A DNA stretch of 64,000 nucleotides from Streptomyces sp. CB01373 (GTDB taxonomy: Bacteria; Actinomycetota; Actinomycetes; Streptomycetales; Streptomycetaceae): the NCBI RefSeq assembly GCF_002803075.1, contig NZ_NNBK01000005.1:160478-224477 (forward strand). Direction: 5' to 3'. The notes below the pieces were generated by a model that saw only the letters and a program-made list of their open reading frames with translations, was not told the origin of the DNA and did not search any database. Both the position numbers and the translations under genes were made by a program. Shown in pieces: positions 45,548-55,871 of this stretch; position 1 is the stretch's first letter, and each line of letters starts with the position of its first letter.

Positions 45548-45684
45548 GCCGCCCCTCCCCGGTCATGCCTGTCCACGGTGGGAGCGTAGGGGGCGCGGCG
45601 GGGAGCCCACGAGGCCTAGTCCCAGGGATTAGCACGTTCGGGTGAAGGGAGCGGAGCGCCGGGCGGGCGTCCGCGTACGGCGGG

Positions 45685-45996
45685 TCAGGACTCCTGCGGA
45701 GTCACCGGTGCCGCGGTCACGTCATGCTCGGGGACGGTCTGGCCGGAGCGGATGAGATCGATCCGCCCCATGACCTTGGCGCGCAGGTCCGCGGGCACGT
45801 CGTCATGCCCGCAGCACCGCTTGACCAGCTTCTTCACGGCCTGCTCCAGGCCGTACTTCTCGAGGCACGGCGAGCACTCCTCGAAGTGGTGCTCGAACTT
45901 GGTGCGATCGACGTCCGGCATCTCACTGTCGAGGAACTCGTAGAGGTGGTCGAGTACCTCACCGCAGTCCGTCTCGTGCGGGTCTCCGCAGCTCAT
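45685..45996 (-). CDS. rsrA: Redox-sensing zinc anti-sigma factor RsrA
   Basis: 103 residues of the ZAS family. Cys3, His7, Cys11, Cys41, Cys44, Cys61 and Cys62 all sit at the positions known in S. coelicolor RsrA, where oxidation of Cys11 with Cys44 or Cys41 expels zinc and frees SigR. The ATG overlaps the sigR stop (ATGA). The acidic C-terminal tail is not conserved. Confidence 0.97.
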   Translation of the reverse strand: MSCGDPHETDCGEVLDHLYEFLDSEMPDVDRTKFEHHFEECSPCLEKYGLEQAVKKLVKRCCGHDDVPADLRAKVMGRIDLIRSGQTVPEHDVTAAPVTPQES

Positions 45997-46853
45997 GAGC
46001 CCGAGCCTTTCGCTTCGTCCGACTCTCCGGCGCCGGCCGGGACCAGTCCGCGCTCGCGGGCGTAGTCCTCGAGCATGCCGCGCAGCTGACGGCGGCCCCG
46101 GTGCAGCCGGGACATCACCGTCCCGATGGGTGTCCCCATGATGTCCGCGATCTCCTTGTACGCAAAGCCTTCTACATCCGCGAGGTAGACGGCGATGCGG
46201 AATTCCTCGGGGATCGCCTGCAGCGCTTCCTTCACGTCCGAATCGGGCAGGTGGTCGAGCGCCTGCGACTCGGCGGAGCGCAGACCGGTCGACATGTGCG
46301 ACTCGGCGCGGGTGAGCTGCCAGTCCTCGATCTCCTCGGCGGCGCTGCGCTGCGGCTCGCGCTGCTTCTTGCGGTACGAGTTGATGAAGGTGTTGGTGAG
46401 GATCCGGTACAGCCACGCCTTGAGGTTGGTGCCCTCGCGGAACTGGTGGAAGGACGCGTACGCCTTGGCGTAGGTCTCCTGCACCAGGTCCTCGGCGTCG
46501 GCCGGGTTGCGCGTCATGCGCAGCGCGGCCGAGTACATCTGGTCGAGGAACTCCAGTGCGTCCCGCTCGAAGCGCGCGCTGCGCTCGGTCGTCGACTCCG
46601 CGGATCCGCCCACGCTCGTGCCCCGGCCCTCGGGCTGCTCCGCCTGGCCGTTGTCGGTCCCTGCGTCGGTACCGGGAACCGGACCCACCTCCTCAAGCGA
46701 CGTCGTGGCACCGAATGCGGTTCCACTCGAATCGGAGGATAGACGACGAGCCGTGCCTGCCGCCGCTCGAACAGGAGCGGTCCGCGCCGCGTGCAGCACC
46801 GTCCAGTCCAGGTCAGTGCGGCTGCTGCGGCTCGGGCAAACGGTCGAACCCAT
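45993..46853 (-). CDS. sigR: ECF sigma factor SigR (long form SigR', internal start gives SigR)
   Basis: Two starts are expected: the ATG at the right end gives a 286-residue SigR', and a GTG at 46688 (preceded by GAGGAG) gives the stable 231-residue SigR. The extension is exactly 55 residues, the length reported for S. coelicolor SigR'. Region 2 reads [36 protein letters not shown] split, region 4 [31 protein letters not shown]. SigR directs the thiol-oxidative stress response. A perfect autoregulatory promoter lies just upstream of the long start. Confidence 0.95.
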   Translation of the reverse strand: MGSTVCPSRSSRTDLDWTVLHAARTAPVRAAAGTARRLSSDSSGTAFGATTSLEEVGPVPGTDAGTDNGQAEQPEGRGTSVGGSAESTTERSARFERDALEFLDQMYSAALRMTRNPADAEDLVQETYAKAYASFHQFREGTNLKAWLYRILTNTFINSYRKKQREPQRSAAEEIEDWQLTRAESHMSTGLRSAESQALDHLPDSDVKEALQAIPEEFRIAVYLADVEGFAYKEIADIMGTPIGTVMSRLHRGRRQLRGMLEDYARERGLVPAGAGESDEAKGSGS

Positions 46854-46910
46854 GCGGCGGACTCCCTCTCGTGTGACGTCGGCGCCGGGAGCGGCACTTC
46901 TGACTCGCTC

Positions 46911-46936
46911 AACAGCGGGGGTCCGCCGGGCATTCC
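46911..46936 (-). promoter_or_regulatory. SigR-dependent promoter of sigR (sigRp2-like)
   Basis: On the minus strand GGAAT, an 18-nt spacer, then GTT: the exact SigR consensus. It lies 58-83 nt before the SigR' start and would produce the unstable long form upon oxidative stress. Confidence 0.85.
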
Positions 46937-46942
46937 CGCGGG

Positions 46943-47578
46943 TCACCCGAGTGACGCGGTCCACTGTGCGACGGCGTCGGCGATGATCTCCAGGGCCCGG
47001 TCCTGGGTGATGGACGCCCGCTTCGGGACGGCGAAGCCGTGATCGCCGTACGGCACCTCGACGAGCCGGTAGGAGCCCTCCGGGAACTCCGCGGGGCTGC
47101 CGAACGGGTCGTTGCCGCCCTGGACGACGAGCGTGGGCACCCCCGCGCCGAGCAGCTCGTCGGCGCGGGACTTCTCGGGCCTGCCCGGCGGGTGCAGCGG
47201 GAAGCTGAGGGCGAGGACGGCGTGCGCGCCAAGGCCGGCCGCCGTACGGCAGGCGACGCGCGCCCCGGCGCTGCGGCCGCCCGCGACCACCGGCAGCCCC
47301 GGCCGGGTGAGGGCGGGCCACAGCCCGCGCCAGCCGGTGTCCAGCGTCCTCGGCGCGGGCGCGACCTTCTTGCCGGCCACCCGCCAGGGCTGCTCGACCA
47401 GCGCGACGGTGACGCCGTGCCCGGGGAGGGTGCGCGCCAGGGCCTGGAGGTCGCGGGCCTCGACACCGCCGCCGGCTCCGTGGCTCAGGGCGACCACCAG
47501 ATGTGCCGCGGGGGCCCGGTGCCAGGTGACGCGGGCCGCGCCCGCCTCCGTCTCGACGGTCTCGCTCAGGTCGCTCAT
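46943..47578 (-). CDS. Alpha/beta hydrolase (KANL3/Tex30-like)
   Basis: 211 residues. [17 protein letters not shown] forms the oxyanion region, [15 protein letters not shown] the nucleophile elbow (Ser in GRSAG), [12 protein letters not shown] the acid, and YGDHGF the catalytic His. The family is called KANL3/Tex30 or dienelactone-hydrolase-like; the substrate is unknown. The ATG has GAGGGA 4 nt upstream. The sigR promoter begins only 7 bp after its stop codon. Confidence 0.85.
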   Translation of the reverse strand: MSDLSETVETEAGAARVTWHRAPAAHLVVALSHGAGGGVEARDLQALARTLPGHGVTVALVEQPWRVAGKKVAPAPRTLDTGWRGLWPALTRPGLPVVAGGRSAGARVACRTAAGLGAHAVLALSFPLHPPGRPEKSRADELLGAGVPTLVVQGGNDPFGSPAEFPEGSYRLVEVPYGDHGFAVPKRASITQDRALEIIADAVAQWTASLG

Positions 47579-47606
47579 GTCCCTCACGTCGCTCGGGTCG
47601 CCCACG

Positions 47607-48422
47607 TCAGAAGAGTGTGCCCTCTGCGGGCGCTGGGAGCTCCTTGAGCAGCTCCGGTCCGTTGTTGCGGACGTTGCTGACGGCCGTGGACACCGGGTAG
47701 GCGCGCATCAGGCCGTGGGGCGGCGGGGTGAGCAGCGCGCGCAGGTCGTCCGGGTCGGTACGGGCCGGGTCCAGCCAGGCGTCCCAGCGGTCCGGGGTCA
47801 GCATCAGCGGCATCCGGGGGTGGATCTCGGCCAGCGAGCCGGGGCCCTCGGCCGGGGCCACGGCCAGCGGGGTGCTCTCCGCCTCCGTGGTGATCACCGA
47901 GCAGGTCACCCACCAGGCCCGCGGGTGGTCGTCGGGCAGGGTGCGGTCCCGCCAGAACTCGTAGAGCCCGGCCATCGCGAAGACCGAGCCGTCCGCCGGG
48001 GTCACGAAGTAGGGCTGCTTGCGCGGCCGCTTGCGCCGGCCCTCGACCTCCAGCTCCCGCTCCTGGGTGCCGGTGACCCACTCGTAGTAGCCGTCGGCGG
48101 GCACGACGCAGCGCCGGGCTGCGAAGGCGCGGCGGTACGACGGCTTCTCGTGCACGGTCTCCGCGCGCGCGTTGATCATCCGGGCGGCGCCCTCGGGGGA
48201 CTTCGCCCAGGACGGTACGAGCCCCCACCTCAGCTTCCGCAGCTGGCGAACCGGACCGCGGTCGCCGGCGTCCTTCAGGGGACGGTCCAGGATCACGTGG
48301 ACCTCCTTGGTGGGGGCCACGTTGTAATCGGGCTCCAGGGTCTCCTCCGGGTCCCACCTCTGGATCTCGAAGACTCCTGCGAGATCCCCGGGGCCGCGAC
48401 TCGCCGCATACCGTCCGCACAT
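47607..48422 (-). CDS. SRAP (HMCES/YedK-type) DNA-protein crosslinking protein
   Basis: 271 residues. MCGRY at the very start gives Cys2, which becomes the N-terminal residue that reacts covalently with abasic sites in single-stranded DNA. YNVAPTKEV, LRWGLVPSWAK, INARAET, CVVPADGYYEW and IHPRMPLML are the remaining family motifs. It protects abasic sites during replication. The ATG is probably leaderless (CAGTGT on the minus strand, 7 nt upstream) and is divergent from an M50 peptidase gene. Confidence 0.93.
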   Translation of the reverse strand: MCGRYAASRGPGDLAGVFEIQRWDPEETLEPDYNVAPTKEVHVILDRPLKDAGDRGPVRQLRKLRWGLVPSWAKSPEGAARMINARAETVHEKPSYRRAFAARRCVVPADGYYEWVTGTQERELEVEGRRKRPRKQPYFVTPADGSVFAMAGLYEFWRDRTLPDDHPRAWWVTCSVITTEAESTPLAVAPAEGPGSLAEIHPRMPLMLTPDRWDAWLDPARTDPDDLRALLTPPPHGLMRAYPVSTAVSNVRNNGPELLKELPAPAEGTLF

Positions 48423-48472
48423 ACGTGCAACACTGCCAGACCGCGCACACGGACAGGGAGCTACTCGGACAC

Positions 48473-49195
48473 ATGGACAGCCTCGCCGCCACCGCGCTGC
48501 CCGATCTCTGGGACCGGCTCGTCGGCACCCAGCCCGACCCCGACCTGTGGGTGGTGATCGCCACCGCGGCCGCCGCGCTCGCCGTGGTCGTCCCGCACAC
48601 TCTGTGGCGCCTCTCGCGCAACGCGATCACCATCGCGCACGAGGGCGGGCACGGACTGGTGGCGCTGCTCACCGGACGCACCCTGACCGCCATACGCCTG
48701 CACTCCGACACCAGCGGCCTGACCGTCAGCCGGGGCAAGCCGCACGGCATCGGCATGATCCTCACGGCGGCCGCCGGCTACACCGCTCCCCCGCTGCTGG
48801 GCCTGGGCGGCGCGGCCCTGCTCGCCACCGGCCGCATCACGCTGCTGCTGTGGGTGGCCACGGCGCTGCTGGTGGCCATGCTGGTGATGATCCGCAACGC
48901 CTACGGCGCGCTCACCGTGCTCCTCACCGGCGGCCTGTTCCTGCTGGTGTCCTGGCTGACCGGACCGCAGGTGCAGGCGGCGTTCGCGTACGCGGTGGTC
49001 TGGTTCCTGCTGCTCGGCGGGGTGCGCCCGGCCTTCGAGCTCCAGGCCAAGCGGGCACGCGGGGGCGCCGGGGACTCGGACGCGGACCAGCTGTCGCGGC
49101 TGACGCACGTCCCGGCGGCGCTGTGGCTGTTCCTGTTCCACGCGGTGTCGCTGTGCTCGCTGATCGGCGGCGGCCGGTGGCTGCTGGCGGGCTGA
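48473..49195 (+). CDS. M50-family membrane metallopeptidase
   Basis: 240 residues, about six spans. ITIAHEGGHGLVALLTGR contains HExxH within a membrane segment; a second M50 ligand motif is not obvious, so activity is uncertain. It belongs to the M50B-like actinobacterial group. The ATG chosen has GGGAG ~12 nt upstream; the frame is open to a GTG at 48425. Confidence 0.82.
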   Translation: MDSLAATALPDLWDRLVGTQPDPDLWVVIATAAAALAVVVPHTLWRLSRNAITIAHEGGHGLVALLTGRTLTAIRLHSDTSGLTVSRGKPHGIGMILTAAAGYTAPPLLGLGGAALLATGRITLLLWVATALLVAMLVMIRNAYGALTVLLTGGLFLLVSWLTGPQVQAAFAYAVVWFLLLGGVRPAFELQAKRARGGAGDSDADQLSRLTHVPAALWLFLFHAVSLCSLIGGGRWLLAG

Positions 49196-49306
49196 GGCGA
49201 TCCCTCCGGCCTCCCTCGATACGTCCGCCGGCGCCGTGCGGCGGGCGTGTGTGCCGGGCGTGAGGGCGCAGGCGGGGGACTCGGAACAGGCTCTAAGGTG
49301 GGGACC

Positions 49307-50623
49307 ATGGCCCCGAACCCCGCACATACCGCCCTCTGGCCCGCCCCGCACGCGAGCGGAGCCGTCGACGCGACGGTCCACGTGCCGGGGTCGAAGTCCG
49401 TCACCAACCGCGCGCTGGTGCTCGCCGCCCTCGCCTCCGAGCCGGGCTGGCTGCGCCGCCCCCTGCGCTCCCGCGACACGCTGCTGATGGCCGGCGCGCT
49501 GCGGGCCATGGGCGTCGGCATCGACGAGGGCGTCGGGCCGGACGGAACCGGGGAGGCCTGGCGCGTGATCCCCGCGGGGCTGCACGGCCCGGCCACCATC
49601 GACGTCGGCAACGCCGGCACGGTGATGCGCTTCCTGCCGCCGGTCGCCGCGCTGGCCGACGGCCCCATCCGCTTCGACGGCGACCCGCGCTCGTACGAAC
49701 GCCCGCTGGACGGCGTCATCGACGCGCTGCGCGTCCTGGGCGCCCGGATCGACGACGACGGCCGCGGCGCGCTGCCGATGACCGTGCAGGGCAGCGGCGC
49801 GCTGGACGGCGGCCCGGTGGAGATCGACGCCTCGTCCTCGTCCCAGTTCGTCAGCGCCCTGCTGCTGTCGGGGCCGCGCTTCAACCAGGGCGTGGAGGTC
49901 CGGCACACCGGGTCGTCGCTGCCGTCGCTGCCGCACATCCGGATGACGGTCGACATGCTGCGGGCGGTCGGCGCCCAGGTGGACACCCCCGAGTCGGGCG
50001 GCGAGCCGAACGTCTGGCGGGTCACCCCGGGCGCCCTGCTCGGCCGGGACCTGACCGTGGAGCCCGACCTGTCCAACGCCCAGCCCTTCCTCGCGGCGGC
50101 GCTGGTGACCGGCGGCAAGGTCGTCGTCCCCGACTGGCCGGCCCGGACGACCCAGCCGGGTGACCGGCTGCGCCAGATCTTCACCGAGATGGGTGGTTCC
50201 TGCGAACTCACCGACTACGGCCTGGTGTTCACCGGTTCGGGCGCCGTGCACGGCATCGACGTGGACCTCGGCGAGGTCGGCGAGCTGACCCCGGGCATCG
50301 CGGCCGTCGCCGCGCTCGCGGACTCCCCCTCGACCCTGCGGGGCGTGGCCCATCTGCGGCTGCACGAGACCGACCGCCTGGCCGCGCTGACCAAGGAGAT
50401 CAACGAGCTCGGCGGTGACGTGACCGAGACGGCCGACGGCCTGCACATCCGCCCGCGCCGCCTGCACGGCGGGGTCTTCCACACGTACGAGGACCACCGC
50501 ATGGCGACGGCCGGAGCGATCCTCGGCCTGGCGGTCGAGGGCGTGCAGATCGAGAACGTGGCGACCACGGCGAAGACACTGCCCGACTTCCCCGACCTGT
50601 GGACCGGGATGCTCGGGGCGTAG
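49307..50623 (+). CDS. aroA: 3-phosphoshikimate 1-carboxyvinyltransferase (EPSP synthase)
   Basis: 438 residues. The enzyme adds enolpyruvate to shikimate-3-phosphate, the sixth shikimate-pathway step. [49 protein letters not shown] and [16 protein letters not shown] plus [15 protein letters not shown] are the family blocks. The ATG looks leaderless: TAAGGT (49294-49299) ends 7 nt before it. rsgA follows 10 nt after the stop. Confidence 0.95.
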   Translation: MAPNPAHTALWPAPHASGAVDATVHVPGSKSVTNRALVLAALASEPGWLRRPLRSRDTLLMAGALRAMGVGIDEGVGPDGTGEAWRVIPAGLHGPATIDVGNAGTVMRFLPPVAALADGPIRFDGDPRSYERPLDGVIDALRVLGARIDDDGRGALPMTVQGSGALDGGPVEIDASSSSQFVSALLLSGPRFNQGVEVRHTGSSLPSLPHIRMTVDMLRAVGAQVDTPESGGEPNVWRVTPGALLGRDLTVEPDLSNAQPFLAAALVTGGKVVVPDWPARTTQPGDRLRQIFTEMGGSCELTDYGLVFTGSGAVHGIDVDLGEVGELTPGIAAVAALADSPSTLRGVAHLRLHETDRLAALTKEINELGGDVTETADGLHIRPRRLHGGVFHTYEDHRMATAGAILGLAVEGVQIENVATTAKTLPDFPDLWTGMLGA

Positions 50624-50633
50624 GGAACACGTC

Positions 50634-51644
50634 ATGCGCCGCTACGGCAAGCACACCGACGAGGACGACATCCGCAGCCGCCCCAACCGCAAGGGCAACC
50701 GGCCGCGCACCAACATCCGCCCCAAGCACGAGGGTGCCGCCGAGGGCCTGGTCCTCACCGTCGACCGGGGACGGCTGACATGCCTCGTCGACGGCAGCCC
50801 GATCATCGCGATGAAGGCCCGCGAACTGGGCCGCAAGGCCGCCGTCGTGGGCGACCGGGTGGCCCTGGTCGGCGACCTGTCCGGGAAGAAGGACACCCTC
50901 GCGCGCATCGTCCGCATCGAGGAACGCACCTCGGTCCTGCGCCGCACGGCGGACGACGACGACCCCTACGAGCGCGTGGTCGTCGCGAACGCCGACCAAC
51001 TGGCCATCGTCACCGCGCTCGCCGACCCCGAGCCGCGCCCGCGCCTGATCGACCGCTGCCTGGTGGCGGCGTACGACGGCGGTCTCGAGCCGCTGCTGGT
51101 CATGACCAAGTCGGACCTGGCGCCGCCGGACAAGCTCCTGGAGCTGTACGGGGACCTGGACATCCCCTACGTCGTCACCAGCCGTGCCGAGCTGGACGAC
51201 GGCGCGGCGGCGGACCGGGTGCGTGAGCATCTCGACGGGAAGGTCACGGCGTTCGTCGGCCACTCGGGCGTGGGCAAGACGACCCTGGTCAACGCGCTGG
51301 TGCCGGAGGACCGACGGCGGGTGACGGGGCATGTGAACGCGGTGACCGGCCGCGGCCGCCACACCACCACCTCCGCGCTCGCGCTGCCGCTGGCGGGCGG
51401 GGACGGCTGGGTCGTGGACACCCCGGGCGTACGGTCGTTCGGGCTCGCGCACATCGATCCGTCCCGGGTGATCCACGCCTTCCCCGACCTGAAGCCGGGC
51501 ACCGAGGGCTGCCCGCGCGCGTGCAGTCACGACGAGCCGGACTGCGCCCTGGACCCGTGGGTCGCCGAAGGGCACGCGGACCCGGCCCGGCTGTACTCGC
51601 TGCGCCGGCTGCTGGCCACGCGGGAGCGCAAGGAGGGCGACTGA
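50634..51644 (+). CDS. rsgA: Ribosome small-subunit-dependent GTPase A
   Basis: 336 residues. This circularly permuted GTPase helps mature the 30S subunit. OB-fold part (~40-100), then G4 VMTKSDLAPP, G1 FVGHSGVGKTTLVN, G3 VDTPGVRSFGL in permuted order, and a zinc finger GCPRACSHDEPDCAL. The ATG is 10 nt after the aroA stop, so the two are probably co-transcribed. Confidence 0.95.
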   Translation: MRRYGKHTDEDDIRSRPNRKGNRPRTNIRPKHEGAAEGLVLTVDRGRLTCLVDGSPIIAMKARELGRKAAVVGDRVALVGDLSGKKDTLARIVRIEERTSVLRRTADDDDPYERVVVANADQLAIVTALADPEPRPRLIDRCLVAAYDGGLEPLLVMTKSDLAPPDKLLELYGDLDIPYVVTSRAELDDGAAADRVREHLDGKVTAFVGHSGVGKTTLVNALVPEDRRRVTGHVNAVTGRGRHTTTSALALPLAGGDGWVVDTPGVRSFGLAHIDPSRVIHAFPDLKPGTEGCPRACSHDEPDCALDPWVAEGHADPARLYSLRRLLATRERKEGD

Positions 51645-51762
51645 CCTCCGCGTTGTTTGGGTGCGGCGCGGTCCGGCAAGTGCATAATCGCACGGAGCCG
51701 GATCATGACCTGCCCCAAGCACGACGAAGCGGTCACGGCACGCGGACGCTCGGGAGGACTGC

Positions 51763-52086
51763 ATGGCGTGGCTGCTGGTGATCGTCGCCGGGTTGCTCGA
51801 GACCGGCTTCGCCGTGTGCCTGAAGCTGTCGCACGGGTTCACCCGGCTCTGGCCGACCATCGCCTTCTGCTGCTTCGCCCTGGGCAGTTTCGGGCTGCTC
51901 ACCCTGTCCCTGAAGAAGCTCGACGTGGGCCCCGCGTACGCGGTGTGGACCGGCATCGGCGCGGCGGGCACCGCCATCTACGGCATGGTCTTCCTCGGCG
52001 ACCTGGTCTCCACGCTGAAGATCGTCTCGATCAGCCTGGTCATCATCGGGGTGATCGGGCTCCAGCTGTCCGGTTCCGCGCACTGA
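51763..52086 (+). CDS. SMR-family exporter, SugE/Gdx (guanidinium) subtype
   Basis: 107 residues, four spans. Glu13 in AGLLETGFA is the essential proton/substrate residue; LKLSHGFTRLWPT and VGPAYAVWTGIGAAGTAIYGMVFLGD follow the SugE/Gdx wording, whose members export guanidinium, rather than the EmrE drug type. It would act as a homodimer. GGGAGGA lies 6 nt before the ATG and CATAAT (51685-51690) is a possible -10 box. Confidence 0.9.
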   Translation: MAWLLVIVAGLLETGFAVCLKLSHGFTRLWPTIAFCCFALGSFGLLTLSLKKLDVGPAYAVWTGIGAAGTAIYGMVFLGDLVSTLKIVSISLVIIGVIGLQLSGSAH

Positions 52087-52111
52087 CGCGACGGCGCCGA
52101 GCCCGGCCGGG

Positions 52112-52717
52112 TCAGGCCAGGTGGCGCGGGAGCGCGCCGCGCGCCAGGCCGGCGACCCCGCCCCGGTCCGGCGGCGCGGCCACGCACGACAGGGCGAGGC
52201 GGATCACCAGCTCGCAGGCACGGGCCAGTTCGGCGGTGTCGGCCCTGGGGGTGCCGGGGGCGGAGAGCAGGGTCGCGGCGCGGTCGCGGACGATCGCCAC
52301 GAAGTCGCCGGGCGACGGCAGCGGGCCGTCGGCCCGGCGCTGCGCGGGAACCGCGCTGGAGGACGGCACCGCCGACAGCGTGGGCGAGGGCAGCCGTTCG
52401 CTCCAGCAGCCGGTGAGCATCGCCTTCACCAGCACGTTGTCCCGGGCGGCGGACACCGTCCACTCGGCGGCGGCGGTGAGCCGCTCGCGCGGGTCGGCGG
52501 GGGTCACCAGGGCTCGTTCGACCCCGGCGAGATAGCCGTCCGCCTCCCGCCTGACCAGGGCCCGCGCCAAACCGTCCTTGCTGCCGAACTCGTTGTACAG
52601 CGTCTGCCGGGAGACCCCGGCCGCCGCGGCCACGTCGACCATGCGGACCGCGGACCACGGCCGCCCTGTCAGCGCCGAGTAGGCGGCGTCCAGCAGGGAT
52701 TCCCGCGCTGCAGGCAT
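52112..52717 (-). CDS. TetR-family transcriptional regulator
   Basis: 201 residues. The N-terminal helix-turn-helix is VRMVDVAAAAGVSRQTLYNEFGSKDGLARALV; the rest is a ligand domain with no recognisable identity. The ATG has GGGAGG 8 nt upstream. It is convergent with the SMR exporter gene, 26 nt apart, and divergent from hisN; neither arrangement proves a target. Confidence 0.9.
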   Translation of the reverse strand: MPAARESLLDAAYSALTGRPWSAVRMVDVAAAAGVSRQTLYNEFGSKDGLARALVRREADGYLAGVERALVTPADPRERLTAAAEWTVSAARDNVLVKAMLTGCWSERLPSPTLSAVPSSSAVPAQRRADGPLPSPGDFVAIVRDRAATLLSAPGTPRADTAELARACELVIRLALSCVAAPPDRGGVAGLARGALPRHLA

Positions 52718-52900
52718 CTTCGCCTCCCTGGGGCGAGCGGCTGTGCGCCCAGATTTGACGCCCCCGAACGCACTGTCAAGGGTCCGTGACGGCACGTGTG
52801 CGCCAGGGAGGTACCCACCCGCGCGTCCGCCCGCAGGGGGCGTCCCGGCCCGCTCCGCCCCCCGTGGCCCCGGGCCGCCCCGGGCGGATACGGTTCTGGC

Positions 52901-53698
52901 ATGCCGGACTACCTCGACGACCTGCGCCTGGCCCACGTCCTCGCGGACGCCGCCGACGCCGCGACCATGGACCGTTTCAAGGCACTCGACCTCAAGGTCG
53001 AGACGAAGCCGGACATGACCCCGGTCAGTGAGGCGGACAAGGCGGCGGAGGAACTCATCCGCGGCCAGCTCCAACGCGCCCGCCCCCGCGACGCGGTCCT
53101 CGGCGAGGAGTACGGCATCCAGGGCACCGGCCCCCGCCGCTGGGTCGTCGACCCGATCGACGGCACCAAGAACTACGTGCGCGGCGTCCCGGTCTGGGCC
53201 ACGCTCATCTCCCTGATGGAGGCCGGCGAGGGCGGCTTCCATCCCGTCGTGGGCCTCGTCTCCGCCCCCGCCCTGGGCCGCCGCTGGTGGGCCGCGAAGG
53301 GCCACGGCGCCTTCATGGGCCGCAGCCTGGCGCAGGCGAGCAGGCTGCGGGTGTCCCGCGTGGCGGACCTCTCGGACGCCTCCTTCGCGTACTCCTCGCT
53401 CAGCGGCTGGGAGGAGCAGGGCCGCCTGGACGGCTTCCTCGATCTGACCCGCGCGGTCTGGCGCACCCGCGCCTACGGCGACTTCTGGCCGTACATGATG
53501 GTCGCCGAGGGTTCGGTCGACTTCTGTGCCGAGCCGGAGCTGTCCCTGTGGGACATGGCCGCGAACGCAATCATCGTGACCGAGGCCGGCGGCACCTTCA
53601 CCGGCCTCGACGGCCGCCCCGGCCCGCACAGCGGCAACGCCGCCGCGTCCAACGGGCTGCTGCACGACGAGATGCTGGGGTATCTCGGCCGGCGCTGA
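52901..53698 (+). CDS. hisN: Histidinol-phosphatase, inositol-monophosphatase type
   Basis: 265 residues of the Mg-dependent IMPase fold. DAVLGEEYG, WVVDPIDGTKNYVRG and LSLWDMAANAIIVTEAGG give the metal ligands in order. In Streptomyces this type supplies the penultimate step of histidine synthesis; a general inositol phosphatase role cannot be excluded. The ATG looks leaderless, 6 nt after TACGGT (52889-52894). Confidence 0.88.
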   Translation: MPDYLDDLRLAHVLADAADAATMDRFKALDLKVETKPDMTPVSEADKAAEELIRGQLQRARPRDAVLGEEYGIQGTGPRRWVVDPIDGTKNYVRGVPVWATLISLMEAGEGGFHPVVGLVSAPALGRRWWAAKGHGAFMGRSLAQASRLRVSRVADLSDASFAYSSLSGWEEQGRLDGFLDLTRAVWRTRAYGDFWPYMMVAEGSVDFCAEPELSLWDMAANAIIVTEAGGTFTGLDGRPGPHSGNAAASNGLLHDEMLGYLGRR

Positions 53699-53874
53699 CG
53701 GGTGACGGGCAACGCCTGCGCGCGCCCCCGCCGGACCGCGCACGCCCCCTTGTTGACCCGCGCTTTGCCTGAGACTCTGGGAGTTCCCCCCTTGTGAACT
53801 TGTGCAGTGTCCGAGAGGCGGCTCAGCCGCCGGGCACGCACCAGCCGGATTCCCCGAGGAGGTGGCTCCATCCC

Positions 53875-54285
53875 ATGCTCGTCCGCGACGCCATGAGCAC
53901 GGTGGTCCTCACCATCGGTCCCGCACACACCCTCCGACAGGCGGCGGCCCTGATGTCCGCGCGCCACGTCGGCGCCGCCGTCGTCCACGACCCCGACGCA
54001 GGTGGCATCGGCATCCTCACCGAACGCGACGTCCTCAACTCCGTGGGTCTGGGCCAGAACCCGGACACGGAGCGCGTGCACGCGCACACCACCACCGACG
54101 TCGTGTTCGCCGCGCCGTCCTGGACCCTGGAGGAGGCGGCGGGCGCCATGGCCCGCGGCGGCTTCCGGCACCTCATCGTCCTGGACCACGACGAGCCTGC
54201 GGGCATCGTCTCGGTCCGCGACATCATCCGCTGCTGGGCGCCGGTCCGGCAGCACGCGGCGGCCGCGGGCGCGGGCACGGCCTGA
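53875..54285 (+). CDS. Two-CBS-domain protein
   Basis: 136 residues, a single Bateman module: CBS1 LVRDAMSTVVLTIGPAHTLRQAAALM with GGIGILTERDVLNSV, and CBS2 from ~70 with HLIVLDHDEPAGIVSVRDIIRCW. Stand-alone CBS pairs bind adenine nucleotides and regulate partners; none is evident here. GGAGGTGG precedes the ATG. Confidence 0.88.
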   Translation: MLVRDAMSTVVLTIGPAHTLRQAAALMSARHVGAAVVHDPDAGGIGILTERDVLNSVGLGQNPDTERVHAHTTTDVVFAAPSWTLEEAAGAMARGGFRHLIVLDHDEPAGIVSVRDIIRCWAPVRQHAAAAGAGTA

Positions 54286-54293
54286 ACGCACGC

Positions 54294-54329
54294 CGGCGGG
54301 CCGGGCCCCCGAAGGGACCCGGCCCGCCG
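54294..54329. terminator. Bidirectional hairpin between CBS gene and katA
   Basis: A 12-bp stem CGGCGGGCCGGG with its complement, 12-nt loop, lies between the convergent stop codons. Confidence 0.72.
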
Positions 54330-54356
54330 TCCGCGACAAGCGGTCCAGTGCTGGAG

Positions 54357-55808
54357 TCAGCCGCGCAGGGCCTGGACCGCGGCCTCCAGCCGCTTGCCGA
54401 AGTCGTAGTCCGCCTGACGGAAATTGCTGATCGCCCGCTCGGCGATGTCCTCGCGCGAGACCTGCGCGATGGCGCCCGCAAGATTGCCGATCAGGCGCTC
54501 CTTCTCCTCGTCCGACATCAGGCGGTAGAGGTTGCCGGCCTGGACGAAGTCGTTGTCCTCGGCGTGGACCGGCGCCTCGTGGTCACCGGTGACGCCGGTG
54601 ACCGGCACGGGCTGCCACAGCGGCCGGTCCGTCTGGAACGGCCCGCCGAAGCTGTTCGGCTCGTAGTTCTTCGCGCCCTTGTGGCGGCCGTCGTACAGGT
54701 AGCCGTCACGGGAGTTGGTGCGCGCCTCGGTGGCGTGCGGACGGTTCACCGGCAGGTGGTCGGCGTTGATGCCGACGCGGTAGCGGTGGGCGTCGCCGTA
54801 CGCGAAGAGGCGGCCCTGGAGCATCTTGTCCGGGGAGGGACCGATGCCCGGCACGAAGTGGGCGGGGCTGAAGATCGACTGCTCGACCTCGGCGAAGATG
54901 TTCTCCGGGTTGCGGTTGAGCTCCAGCTTGCCGATCTCGATCGGCGGGTAGTCCTCGTGCGGCCACACCTTGGTGAGGTCGAACGGGTTGAAGCGGTAGG
55001 CCGCCGCGTCGGCCGCCGGCATGATCTGCACCTGCACGGTCCAGGACGGGTACTCGCCGCGCTCGATGGCCTCACGCAGGTCGCGCTGGTGGGAGTCGGG
55101 GTCCGCGCCGGCGAGCACGGCGGCCTCGTCGGCGGTGAGGCTCTTGATCCCCTGGTCGGTCTTGAAGTGGTACTTGACCCAGAAGACCTCGCCGGCCTCG
55201 TTGTTCCACTGGTAGGTGTGGGAGCCGTAGCCGTTCATGTGGCGGTACGACGCCGGGATGCCGCGGTCGCCGAACAGCCAGGTCACCTGGTGCGTCGACT
55301 CCGGGGACAGACCCCAGAAGTCCCAGACGTTGTCGGCCTCCTGGCTGCCCGTGTAGGGGTCGCGCTTCTGGGTGTGGATGAAGTCGGGGAACTTGATGGC
55401 GTCCTTGATGAAGAACACCGGGGTGTTGTTGCCGACGAGGTCGTAGTTGCCCTCCTCGGTGTAGAACTTCAGCGCGAAGCCGCGCGGGTCGCGGACCGCG
55501 TCCGCGGCGCCGAGGTTGCCGGCCACGGTCGAGAAGCGCAGGAAGGTCTCCGTCTGCTTGCCGACCTCGGAGAGGAACGCGGCACGCGTGTACCGGGTGA
55601 CGTCGGCCGTGACCGTGAAGGTGCCGTAGGCGCCGGCGCCACGGGCGTGCACCACGCGCTCCGGGATGCGCTCGCGGTTGAAGTGGGCGAGCTTCTCCAG
55701 CAGGAGCTGGTCCTGGACGAGCACCGGGCCGCCGACGCCCGCCGTCTCGCTGTTCTGGTTGTCGGCAACCGGAGCACCGGCCTCCGTCGTGAGCGGCCCC
55801 TGGGTCAC
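54357..55808 (-). CDS. katA: Monofunctional heme catalase
   Basis: 483 residues, small-subunit clade. It disproportionates hydrogen peroxide. Catalytic His54 is in [14 protein letters not shown], Asn in the [12 protein letters not shown] strand, and the proximal Tyr in [12 protein letters not shown]. The ATG is preceded by GGAGG. It is divergent from a Fur-family gene with a perfect dyad between, the CatR-type arrangement in Streptomyces, so peroxide-inducible repression is expected. Confidence 0.95.
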   Translation of the reverse strand: MTQGPLTTEAGAPVADNQNSETAGVGGPVLVQDQLLLEKLAHFNRERIPERVVHARGAGAYGTFTVTADVTRYTRAAFLSEVGKQTETFLRFSTVAGNLGAADAVRDPRGFALKFYTEEGNYDLVGNNTPVFFIKDAIKFPDFIHTQKRDPYTGSQEADNVWDFWGLSPESTHQVTWLFGDRGIPASYRHMNGYGSHTYQWNNEAGEVFWVKYHFKTDQGIKSLTADEAAVLAGADPDSHQRDLREAIERGEYPSWTVQVQIMPAADAAAYRFNPFDLTKVWPHEDYPPIEIGKLELNRNPENIFAEVEQSIFSPAHFVPGIGPSPDKMLQGRLFAYGDAHRYRVGINADHLPVNRPHATEARTNSRDGYLYDGRHKGAKNYEPNSFGGPFQTDRPLWQPVPVTGVTGDHEAPVHAEDNDFVQAGNLYRLMSDEEKERLIGNLAGAIAQVSREDIAERAISNFRQADYDFGKRLEAAVQALRG

Positions 55809-55871
55809 GTCGCCTCCTGCGTCATTTCCATCGTTCCTGTCGCTTGGCCAAAGCCAGTCTCGATCCTACAA

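Noticed and set aside
51645..51762. Guanidine riboswitch (ykkC or mini-ykkC) before the SugE/Gdx gene
   Set aside because: ACGG tetramers occur, but without flanking complementary stems; none of the class I or III conserved blocks are present.
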